From Rhodoferax fermentans (GTDB lineage Bacteria > Pseudomonadota > Gammaproteobacteria > Burkholderiales > Burkholderiaceae_C): DNA of 64,000 nucleotides. Shown in pieces: positions 1 to 7,060 of the stretch. The stretch covers positions 558,001 through 622,000 of the forward strand of contig NZ_MTJN01000002.1 of the NCBI RefSeq assembly GCF_002017865.1. The letters are read 5' to 3'. The notes beneath the pieces were generated by a model, which was not told where the DNA came from, did no database searches, and saw only the letters and a list, made by a program, of their open reading frames with translations. Every line of letters starts with the position of its first letter. Position 1 is the stretch's first letter. The position numbers and the translations under genes are program-made.

Positions 1-25
1 GTGCGAGCAGATCGTCGGCGAGCAT
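1..25 (-). CDS. Start of next prophage gene, cut by window edge
   Basis: An ATG lies 2 bases after the stop of the preceding minus-strand gene and reads MLADDLLA to the window edge. The tight spacing and same orientation suggest the structural operon continues. Only eight codons are visible, so no function can be given. Confidence 0.35.
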
Positions 26-27
26 GG

Positions 28-411
28 CTAGCCAGCCTTCGCCTTGAGGTACTCTTCCCAAAGCTCGTCGCGCTCTTTACCGATCACCTCGTAGCCGAGC
101 AGCTCTTTCAGGATGCTCAGGTTCGGACGACCGCTGCCGGTGAAGTCACCGCGCTCGTTGCGCGCTTCGAGCTGTGCGAATACCGCCAGTACCTGAGCCG
201 CGCGTTCTTGGCCAGAAGGGGCCAGCGGCAGCGCCGGTTTGTCAGGGTCCAGCACGTCCTGCTTGGGGCCATCGACGGGCTCAGCACCCAGCGCTGTGAC
301 CTCCTTCTCCAGCGCCGGGGGCACCCAGGTGGGCATCCCTTTGACGAAGTTGACGATGTGGCCCAAGGTAGAGCGGTGGGTGTAGGTGCGGTTGAGCACG
401 TAGTCCGGCAT
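28..411 (-). CDS. Hypothetical phage structural-region protein (127 aa)
   Basis: This small protein is encoded downstream of the major capsid gene, in the position where head-completion or decoration proteins usually lie. The start at 411 is chosen because a GGAG ribosome site precedes it and because the longer reading frame would run back through an intrinsic terminator (430-457). The middle is Pro/Asp-rich, and the C-terminal third (ILKELLGYEV..ERDELWEEYLKAK) looks helical and charged. No family is recognised. Confidence 0.6.
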   Translation of the reverse strand: MPDYVLNRTYTHRSTLGHIVNFVKGMPTWVPPALEKEVTALGAEPVDGPKQDVLDPDKPALPLAPSGQERAAQVLAVFAQLEARNERGDFTGSGRPNLSILKELLGYEVIGKERDELWEEYLKAKAG

Positions 412-429
412 GATGGTCTCCAGGAAGGT

Positions 430-457
430 AAAAAAGAAGCGGGCCGAAGCCCGCTTC
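430..457 (-). terminator. Intrinsic terminator after the 469-1020 gene
   Basis: Read on the minus strand, a perfect 9-bp stem (GAAGCGGGC / GCCCGCTTC) with a 4-base loop is followed by a run of six T. It sits just past the stop at 469-471 and just before the ribosome site of the next gene. It could reduce expression of that gene relative to the capsid genes. Confidence 0.85.
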
Positions 458-468
458 AAGGGCGGCAC

Positions 469-1020
469 TTAGGAGGCGCTGACCTCGTTGATACGACCGT
501 CAATCGTGTACATGACACGGACGCGGACGCGGCCAGCAGTGGCGTTACCGGCACCCAGCACCAGGGCCATGCGCAGGTCAAGGCCAGTGGCCGCGTGCGT
601 GGGCGAGTTGTCGGTGTCTTCCAGCGGCAAGGTCAGCGCAGTGCGAGCTGCGGTCTTGGCGTCGATGGCAGCGGAGTACCAGGAGCCGGTTACCGCGTCA
701 CCGAACTGCACGGTGGCTGTGGCCGGGCCGACGTAGGCGTTCTCGACGTGGACGTCGCCGCCGATCACCTGGGCGTTGATGGGCAGGGCCAGCACTTCAA
801 AGTAGCTGGTCTTGCCGCCACCGCCGGTGACGTAGGTGACACCCGACAGCATGCCGTCAGGTTGCACGCCGGAACCAAAGTCAGTCACGTTGGACTTGGG
901 GTTCTGGTCGACGCTGGCGCCGTTGAGAGCCGACAGGAAGGCTTGCCCGTCGTTGAAGTTGAAGACGTACTCAGCTACCAGGGGGTACTGAGCACCACGG
1001 GTGCGGTTTTTGACTGCCAT
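469..1020 (-). CDS. Hypothetical virion protein following the capsid gene (183 aa)
   Basis: The start at 1020 has AAGGAG eight bases upstream; a longer frame to 1230 would overlap the capsid gene and is rejected. The protein is rich in Gly, Ala, Thr and Val, with short alternating hydrophobic stretches and no membrane segment, consistent with a beta-rich particle protein. Its position 22 bp after the major capsid gene and before a terminator suggests a decoration, stabilisation or head-fibre role, which is inferred from position only. No motif identifies the family. Confidence 0.65.
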   Translation of the reverse strand: MAVKNRTRGAQYPLVAEYVFNFNDGQAFLSALNGASVDQNPKSNVTDFGSGVQPDGMLSGVTYVTGGGGKTSYFEVLALPINAQVIGGDVHVENAYVGPATATVQFGDAVTGSWYSAAIDAKTAARTALTLPLEDTDNSPTHAATGLDLRMALVLGAGNATAGRVRVRVMYTIDGRINEVSAS

Positions 1021-1042
1021 GATGTGTTCTCCTTGAAGCAGA

Positions 1043-2167
1043 TTACTGAGCCGTGTACAAAGAGAGCACACCGAAGTCTTCGGTGGTGCCGCCGCTGTAC
1101 TGGGTGTAGAACTGAGGCTTGAGGAAGCCCAGAATCTTGGCGACCGAGATACCTTGTTGGTTCTCGTAGTCGAAGCCTTCTTCGGTCCAGCTGGGAGCGC
1201 CGAGGTCGGCCATACCCAGCGCTTGGGCACCGCAGAACAGCACCTGGCAACCGTCGATCAAGCCACCGGCACCGTACTTCTGGCCGGAAGGGGTCAGGCG
1301 GGTGTTGGGGATGTGGCGGTACTCATGCAGGTACATGCCGTCGACACGCACCACGTCGCCAGTGAACAGCGGGTTGTCCTCGCCGCGTTGACGCGCCCAG
1401 CGCAAGTTCGACAGGTACTCGGGGTCCAGCTTCAGCTTGGCCATGGCCTGCGGGCTGAGGAAGACGTGATAGACCTCTTCGCCACCCTTGTCCTTGCAAC
1501 CGCGCACGTAGTTGTCCTTGGCGTATGCCTTGGCCTGCACCAGCATGTTGTAGGACGGGGTGTCTGCGACAGCCACCGAGCCGTTGCCGGTGCCCCACTC
1601 CATCAGCTTGGAGGTGCCGTTCCAGCGACCGAAGCGCTTGGAGCTGGGCGCGACCACGTCCTGGGCGAATTCCAGATACGGCAGATCGGAGCCGATGCGA
1701 CCCACGGTGGCGCCCACGGCGCTGAGCTTGGTGCTGTAGGACAGCCCGGCCATCGTCAGGATCGCCAGCTGGTCGACGCGGTCAGACGCCCAGTAGGACA
1801 GCTTGTCGCGGCTGTTTTCGCGGAACTGCACCACGGTCTTCTGATCGGCCATGCGGCCTTCGTTGATGTTGGCGTTACGGATCTGGTCGATCCGAATCAC
1901 CTTGTCGAAGCTGCGCAGCTGCTCTTCATTGCCGCGCAGGGTGCGATCCCCTGCGATACCGTCACCTTCGAGGTCGGTCAGCAAGGTCATCACGGCGCGC
2001 GCGCCTTTTTGGGTTTTCTTCAGCTCGGTGACGTGCTGGATCAAGCTGTTCTCGTCGCTGCCGAGAAACTTGTTGACGAAAGAAAGGTTGCGGGCCTGGC
2101 GCCAGAAATCGAGCGACCAGACTGTTTTTTGTTCGCTGGTCAGCTGCGCAAAGTTAGTCGTTGCCAT
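1043..2167 (-). CDS. Major capsid protein, N4-gp56/DUF4043-like
   Basis: This 374-aa protein has the features of the N4 gp56-type capsid family: an N-terminal segment with two hydrophobic helices (SLDFWRQARNLSFVNKFLG), a Leu-rich stretch before GDGIAGDRTLRGNEE, and the RSFDKVIRIDQIRN..I..GRMADQ region seen in these proteins. It forms the icosahedral shell. GGAG precedes the ATG. It follows scaffold and gp49-like genes in the usual portal-scaffold-capsid order, with about 200 noncoding bases upstream that probably carry its own promoter. The family call is from remembered sequence character, not from a search. Confidence 0.85.
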   Translation of the reverse strand: MATTNFAQLTSEQKTVWSLDFWRQARNLSFVNKFLGSDENSLIQHVTELKKTQKGARAVMTLLTDLEGDGIAGDRTLRGNEEQLRSFDKVIRIDQIRNANINEGRMADQKTVVQFRENSRDKLSYWASDRVDQLAILTMAGLSYSTKLSAVGATVGRIGSDLPYLEFAQDVVAPSSKRFGRWNGTSKLMEWGTGNGSVAVADTPSYNMLVQAKAYAKDNYVRGCKDKGGEEVYHVFLSPQAMAKLKLDPEYLSNLRWARQRGEDNPLFTGDVVRVDGMYLHEYRHIPNTRLTPSGQKYGAGGLIDGCQVLFCGAQALGMADLGAPSWTEEGFDYENQQGISVAKILGFLKPQFYTQYSGGTTEDFGVLSLYTAQ

Positions 2168-2363
2168 GTGAGGACTCCATAAGTTGTAAAACGAACACTC
2201 TCTGATGCAATCTGTGCATCAATCTCAGGCCACGATGTCGCGGTGACTGCGAGTTGTTCGGCTCTTACGGAGTCGCTTCGGGGGCTGTGTTGCCGCCCCT
2301 TGCATGTCAGATGTCGCTCTGGCTGGCGAGACGTCGCACTACGTGCGACGCCGCGATATTACA
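2168..2363. other. Noncoding gap upstream of the capsid gene
   Basis: About 196 bases carry no credible gene. A perfect 7-bp inverted repeat (GTCGCAC, loop TAC) lies at 2333-2349. The copy of the recurrent CTCTAACG motif at 2372-2379 (minus strand) overlaps the end of the neighbouring gene. This may be the leader and promoter region for the strongly expressed capsid gene, but no clear -10/-35 pair was seen. Confidence 0.4.
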
Positions 2364-2807
2364 TCAGATTTCGTTAGAGTGCAAACGCTGCCTCAGCTCG
2401 CAGCCCATCAGCGGCCAGATTTGCTCGATGGCGTGTTTCCTTGCCTCGACACGGCCAGTCTCTGCGCTGTGCTGCGCTGGGTCGATGGCGCCGTAGTTGA
2501 TGCCGACAATCTTGGTGCTGTTGCGCAGGATCAGGACGCAGAAGGTCAGGAGGCTTAGAGCTTCGTAGTCCTTAACTTCACCGATGGTTTGTCCTTCCGC
2601 CATCTCTCCACCAATCACGCCTTCCATAGCGGTGAAGTAGTGCTCGCTGGCAATGTTCGCCTCAATGCCCTCAGGCGTCACACGCGGCGCTGTCAGTCCT
2701 TTGGCTTGGATTTCTTGCTCGATGGTTTGGTCTGCCTGAGCGATCATCGAGCGCGTGAATTCACGCGCAGCGTCGATATAGGGGTGGAGTGGTTGACTAT
2801 GATTCAT
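2364..2807 (-). CDS. Gp49-like phage protein (N4 gp49/Sf6 gp66 family)
   Basis: This 147-aa protein contains the family's recognisable pieces: an N-terminal IEQEIQAKG..APRVTPE segment, SEHYFTA, then LSLLTFCVLILRN and a C-terminal IWPLMGCELRQRL. The function of the family is not established. A paralogue with the same blocks is encoded at 52022-52432 in the second, unrelated prophage. The gene lies between scaffold and capsid genes, and GGAGAA precedes the ATG at 2807. Both ends of the match, and the conserved IWPLMG, make the family call firm. Confidence 0.8.
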   Translation of the reverse strand: MNHSQPLHPYIDAAREFTRSMIAQADQTIEQEIQAKGLTAPRVTPEGIEANIASEHYFTAMEGVIGGEMAEGQTIGEVKDYEALSLLTFCVLILRNSTKIVGINYGAIDPAQHSAETGRVEARKHAIEQIWPLMGCELRQRLHSNEI

Positions 2808-2816
2808 AGGTTCTCC

Positions 2817-3758
2817 TTACACGAGGTCGCCGCGCATGCGCTTGAGCGTAGCGGCGGGGATGGCCTTGAGGTCGTCGACAGTCTCCAGAACGTGCTTGCC
2901 GTCCTTCATGCCCAGCTTGTCGCTGTCGAGGCCCACGTCGCGGGTGTCGGGTGGCGTGCGCAGTGCGGCGTCGACGGCCTTGGCCTTGGCGGCTTGGGTA
3001 CGGTCGGCACCCTTGGCACCTGCCAGCCCGCCAGCAGGCTTGTCGTCGGCCTTAACGGCTGGCTGAAACCGGGCCATGATGTCGGTAGTGGCTTTGACCA
3101 GCGCCTGCGACGGGCTCAGGCGGTCGCGCGTGATGAGCTGGTTCTGCGCGGCCAGCACGAGGTCTACCAAGCCCTGGTCGAACGTGTCGCTGCCCTCCTT
3201 GAGCACCGGGTAGGTCTTCTCCAGGCTCTCGATGGCCATCTCGACACGGATGCTCTCGCTGGCCTCTTCACGGCTGCGCTCGGAGATGCTGGTGCTCTCC
3301 TGGATGACGATCTGGCGGTTGATGCGGTCGATCTGGCTCTGCAGGTCCAGGCTCTTTTCCTCGTCGCCGTCAAGCCGCGCCTGGCTGTCCTGCTTGCGCA
3401 GCGCTACGAGCTGGGCTTCGAGGTCCGTCGCGGTGGCAGTGCGGCTGACCGTCTGCAGCTGCTTCTGCAGCTCAGCCACGGTGCGCTCTGCGGCCTCGCG
3501 CTTGTCGCGCTCTTTGGTCACGGCCTCGTCGAAGCGTGCCTTGGGGATGAAGCGGCCCTTGTCGTCGCGCACAGCCTCGTCGCCCTTGGCCTCGTCGGTG
3601 ACATCGGCGCCAGTGACCGCGACCTTCTTGTCAGCGACCAGCTGGTCTTCGAGCGTGATAGCTGTGCCGAGCGTGTCGTGGGCCAGCGTGTCGTCGTCCG
3701 CGTCGACGGTGGGGGTGAACGTGTCGCCACGGTCGATGGTGTCTTCAGTGCCTGCCAT
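2817..3758 (-). CDS. Putative capsid scaffold protein
   Basis: The 313-aa product is acidic and strongly charged. It has a predicted coiled coil at about residues 75-170 (many Glu/Lys/Gln, e.g. AAERTVAELQKQLQ) and a disordered Asp/Thr-rich N-terminus. These are features of tailed-phage scaffolds that direct assembly of the capsid shell and leave before packaging. Its place directly after the portal gene (2 bp) and upstream of the capsid gene supports this. GGAG lies upstream of the ATG. No conserved catalytic motif is visible, so it is not a protease fusion. Confidence 0.7.
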   Translation of the reverse strand: MAGTEDTIDRGDTFTPTVDADDDTLAHDTLGTAITLEDQLVADKKVAVTGADVTDEAKGDEAVRDDKGRFIPKARFDEAVTKERDKREAAERTVAELQKQLQTVSRTATATDLEAQLVALRKQDSQARLDGDEEKSLDLQSQIDRINRQIVIQESTSISERSREEASESIRVEMAIESLEKTYPVLKEGSDTFDQGLVDLVLAAQNQLITRDRLSPSQALVKATTDIMARFQPAVKADDKPAGGLAGAKGADRTQAAKAKAVDAALRTPPDTRDVGLDSDKLGMKDGKHVLETVDDLKAIPAATLKRMRGDLV

Positions 3759-3760
3759 GC

Positions 3761-6289
3761 TTACTCCTTTGTGGTTGTGGGTGAACTCTCGCTCTTCTCC
3801 GCCTGCGCACGCTGTGCATAGGCGTTCTGCTCAGCCTGCTGCGCCTGCTGGGCGCGCCGGGCTTGGGCATCTTCTTGCTGAATCTGCTGCTTGAGTGCGT
3901 GCTCTTCGCGCATCTGCTGCAGCTTGATAGCCGCCTGCTCACGCTCGAACTGCAGCTTCTCCTGGCGCTCCTGGCGCTCCATCTCGAAGCGCTCGCGCTC
4001 GATCTGCAACTCCTGCTGGAGCTTGGCAGCTTCGCCGTTGTCGCCGCCTTGGGCCAGGTTCTGCGTCTCGACGGTCTCCTTCTCGGTGCGGGCCGTGTCG
4101 AGTGCACTCTTGGTGTGCTTCTCCTGCGCCTCGCCTTCGAGCTTGGAGACGTTGGCCTCCATCGCGCGCATTTCGAGCGCCTTCTTCTGCTGGGCCTCGG
4201 GGCTCTGGGCCTCGGCCTGCATCTGCTTGACGATCTCGCCCCGGCGCATGAGGCGGCTGTTCTCGATGAGCACGTCGTCTGGGATGGCGATGCCCAGCTC
4301 CTTGAGGCTCTTGGCCTGCTCGAACTGGCTGTCTTCGAGCGTCGCGCGGTCTGGCTGTGCGGTGATGATGATGCCGTACTCGCCCAGCGTCAGGTCATTG
4401 ATGATGGTGTCGGTGGCTGGGTCATACTGGTTGACAGTCAACGTCTGCGGCGAGTTGACCAGGTCGTTGCCGGTGATGTGGATGATGCGTTCCTCGGTGT
4501 AATACTCCTGCACCAGATCCAGCACGTTGCGCGCCAAGAAGTAGTCGGTGCGCTCCAAGTTGTCGAGCACGCGCACCAGGTTGGCCTGGCCGCTCTGGCG
4601 CTTGGCAGTGATGGCCTTGGCCGCGACGTCCTCACGGTCAAAACCTTGCATGCTGTCGCTCACGCCGCTGATGGACTTCATGTGTTCCTCAGCCTTGTAG
4701 CTGATGCGGTCCATGCCCTGTGGTATCGAGTTGGGGGTGATCTTCTTGACGTCTTTCTCGGTGTCGCCGTTGACCTCGATCACCAGGCCCGTCTTCGCCC
4801 CGCTCTGCTCCAGGTCTTCGACCTCCATGTTGACAAGGGTGCCGGTCTTGACGATCCAGCCGCTGTTGGCGCTGGTGTTGATGACGTGCAGCTCCTGGCT
4901 GGAGGACTTGTTGAGCAGTTCCTGGCTACCGAGCAGGTTCTCGACCAGGCCGATGGTGCGCCCGTGGTGGAAGTGCGGGAAGTACGGCACAGGCGTGAAG
5001 TGCTTGTATGGCGACCAGTCGTCGTGCAGCACCACGTTGTCGGCAGTCACGGTCCAGCGGATGCGCTTGACCTTCTTCTTGAGCACCGTCAGTTGGCCCT
5101 GCGTGCGCTCCAGCAAGGCAGCGATGCGGTTGCGGTCCCAGCTCTCGGGTACCGGGCGGGCGTCGCCGGTCTGCACATCGACGAAGTGTTTTTGACTGTC
5201 GAGCTTGCGGTACTGACGCTCGACCGTGCGTATGTTGCGCCGGACGTGGGCGGTGTCGAGCAAGCCGTAGTAGCTGCCGGTGAGCTGGGAGCCTGCAAAG
5301 CGGTCGCGCACCCGTTCAATGCTGTCATAGGCGTAGGGGAACAGGCTTTCCTCGCGCATCTTGAGGTAGTCAGCATCGTCCTGGTTGTACAGCGTGGCGA
5401 TGTCCTGGTAGGTCAGCCACTTGGTCACAAAGACGTCGTTCCACTCGTCCGGGTCGTACTGCTCGGCGTCGGGGTCGATGACCACGTTCTTGCCATTGAG
5501 GTTGGTGATGCGGACCTCGCCCTTGAGGTTGTCCGTGAAGTCAAGCCTCACGTCGTAGAAGCCACGGCTGCGGATGAAGCCGTCGGCAGCGACGTCTGAG
5601 CGCACCCAGTTGAGCTGGTTGCTCGCTGCGATCTGCGCCCAGACCTTCTGCAATGCGTCGGCCACCTCGCTGTTGGCACCCTCCCCCGCTGGGCGGTAAG
5701 ACACCTCGTTGCGGTTGTAAATCTGCTGCCCCATGATCGTTGAGACCGTAGAAATTATCTTGTTTATGGTCAAACTCGGTCGACGAGCAAGTTGCAGCGC
5801 GTTGAGGTCAGCCACATCCCACTGGTCCCCCGCGAAGAACTTGTCGCATTTATCGGCTTTGGCCAGGAAGTCGTGGTGGCCGCGCTCCAAGCAGTTGTGA
5901 CAGATCACCAGCCCGGTGTCGCCAAGCACGGCGAACCGCGAACGCGGACCACAGTTGACGATGTCGTAGACATCTTGCGTGTGGCCTTCGCGGTACTCAA
6001 CCCTGCGCCCAAGGGTCGGTAGTGCGTCCGCACGCACCCAGTTGCCTGCGGAGTCGAGCACCTCGTGCTCAGGCGTCATGAATACGCCGTCAACACCAAC
6101 TGTGGCTTTACGACCTTTGGCAACAAGGCCGTCGTGGTTGACATACTCCACACCGTCAAATATGCGGTGGGTGCCCGTGATACGGTCGAGACGCACGTAC
6201 CCGGCGTCGGTCAGTACAAGTGCGTCACCGGAGACGCAGTAGCGAAATCTGTACCAAATTTCGCTGGCAAGGGAGTCATTGACTGGCAA
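3761..6289 (-). CDS. Portal protein (P22-like) containing a mini-intein
   Basis: The product is the dodecameric ring at the DNA-packaging vertex. The precursor of about 842 aa should splice to about 727 aa. The N-extein ends IWYRFRY and the C-extein begins CLERGHH, giving a continuous P22-type portal N-terminus (FFAGDQW..LTINKI). The last 230 residues are a very long Glu/Gln/Arg-rich coiled coil, like the portal barrel. The start is taken as TTG at 6289, because GGAGG sits six bases before it; there is no ATG in frame. This start lies inside the last codons of the upstream HNH gene, so insertion of that gene may have replaced the original start. Confidence 0.85.
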   Translation of the reverse strand: MPVNDSLASEIWYRFRYCVSGDALVLTDAGYVRLDRITGTHRIFDGVEYVNHDGLVAKGRKATVGVDGVFMTPEHEVLDSAGNWVRADALPTLGRRVEYREGHTQDVYDIVNCGPRSRFAVLGDTGLVICHNCLERGHHDFLAKADKCDKFFAGDQWDVADLNALQLARRPSLTINKIISTVSTIMGQQIYNRNEVSYRPAGEGANSEVADALQKVWAQIAASNQLNWVRSDVAADGFIRSRGFYDVRLDFTDNLKGEVRITNLNGKNVVIDPDAEQYDPDEWNDVFVTKWLTYQDIATLYNQDDADYLKMREESLFPYAYDSIERVRDRFAGSQLTGSYYGLLDTAHVRRNIRTVERQYRKLDSQKHFVDVQTGDARPVPESWDRNRIAALLERTQGQLTVLKKKVKRIRWTVTADNVVLHDDWSPYKHFTPVPYFPHFHHGRTIGLVENLLGSQELLNKSSSQELHVINTSANSGWIVKTGTLVNMEVEDLEQSGAKTGLVIEVNGDTEKDVKKITPNSIPQGMDRISYKAEEHMKSISGVSDSMQGFDREDVAAKAITAKRQSGQANLVRVLDNLERTDYFLARNVLDLVQEYYTEERIIHITGNDLVNSPQTLTVNQYDPATDTIINDLTLGEYGIIITAQPDRATLEDSQFEQAKSLKELGIAIPDDVLIENSRLMRRGEIVKQMQAEAQSPEAQQKKALEMRAMEANVSKLEGEAQEKHTKSALDTARTEKETVETQNLAQGGDNGEAAKLQQELQIERERFEMERQERQEKLQFEREQAAIKLQQMREEHALKQQIQQEDAQARRAQQAQQAEQNAYAQRAQAEKSESSPTTTKE
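5894..6238 (-). mobile_element. Mini-intein in the portal protein (115 aa)
   Basis: This is an in-frame protein-splicing element. Block A starts CVSGDALVLTDAGYV with Cys1. Block B contains TPEHEV with its conserved Thr and His. Block F is DVYDIVNCGPRSRFAV, and block G is VICHN followed by Cys+1. All residues needed for splicing are present. At 115 residues it is at the extreme small end for inteins and has no endonuclease domain. An HNH gene lies directly upstream of the host gene and might supply mobility in trans. The insertion point is 17 codons after the start. Confidence 0.88.
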
Positions 6290-7013
6290 GATACACCTCC
6301 GGGTCAAATTTATTGCTCTTGCGACAGTTCTCGCTGCGCGTCAGTAGCTGCAGATTGGCAGGCACATGAAGCCCGCAAACGAGTTTGTGTTTGAGCGGGA
6401 TGATGTGATCTACCGTCAAGTTCTGGCGATCAGCTTCTGTGTAGACGGCGTCAAGCTCTCTGCGATCCGCCCAGGCGGGGGTTGCGTGGCGTACCCGCTG
6501 GCGACGACGGGCTTTGGTCAACTTGACTTTGAGGGGGTTGGCCTTCACCCAGGCCGCGTCGTTCTGAGCCTTTCGCTCTGGATTTGCGTCGCGCCAGGCT
6601 TTGGCCTGCGCAAGTACCGTTTCGCGGTTGGCTTTGAAGTACGCACGATCACCCGCCTTTTTCTTCTCGGGGTTGGCTGCAGCCCAGGCGCGTGTTTTAG
6701 CGCGAACAAGCTCAGCGTTGCGCCGGTTGTATTCAGCGGACTTCGCACGGCGCTTCTCAGGGTCTGCCAGATGTGCGGCTTTTGCCTCGGCGCTGATCCG
6801 CTCACGGTTCTCGGCGTACCAGGCATCTTTGTAGGCTTTGACCTCGACGGCATGCTCCTTGCGGTACTGAGCGTCGTATGCCTTCTTGGTAGCGCTCTTG
6901 TTCCATTCGGCCTTTGCAGCTTTGATCTTCGCGCGGTTTTTCGCCCGGTACGCACGGTCGTACGCAGCCTTGGCGTCTTTCCGTTCTGCTTCCGATGGCG
7001 TGGCGGTTTGCAT
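6276..7013 (-). CDS. HNH homing-type endonuclease upstream of portal
   Basis: This 245-aa protein has a very basic N-terminal two-thirds made of repeating Ala/Lys/Arg/Tyr helices (AWAAANPEKKKAGD, AWRDANPERKAQND), probably DNA-binding. A C-terminal HNH nuclease follows: LTVDHIIPLKHKLVCGLH..NLQLLTRSENCRKSNKF, with the catalytic DH and the NLQLL..N motif. It sits between terL and portal, overlapping the portal start by 14 bases, and a GGAGG signal for the portal lies within its last codons. The placement is typical of a free-standing homing endonuclease that targets a neighbouring gene. Start ATG at 7013 has GGAGGC upstream. Confidence 0.85.
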   Translation of the reverse strand: MQTATPSEAERKDAKAAYDRAYRAKNRAKIKAAKAEWNKSATKKAYDAQYRKEHAVEVKAYKDAWYAENRERISAEAKAAHLADPEKRRAKSAEYNRRNAELVRAKTRAWAAANPEKKKAGDRAYFKANRETVLAQAKAWRDANPERKAQNDAAWVKANPLKVKLTKARRRQRVRHATPAWADRRELDAVYTEADRQNLTVDHIIPLKHKLVCGLHVPANLQLLTRSENCRKSNKFDPEVYLASQ

Positions 7014-7060
7014 GCGTACGAAGCCTCCGAGTGTGTGCGATGACGTTAGAGTTTATCAGA

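Noticed and set aside
1..1122. Long plus-strand reading frame over the head genes
   Set aside because: It is a shadow of the minus-strand structural genes, which have ribosome sites and protein-like sequence; similar plus-strand shadows run over 2589-3821 and 3863-5599.
866..1250. Extension of the 469-1020 gene to a start at 1230
   Set aside because: It would overlap the capsid gene by about 190 bases, and the internal ATG at 1020 has a strong ribosome site.
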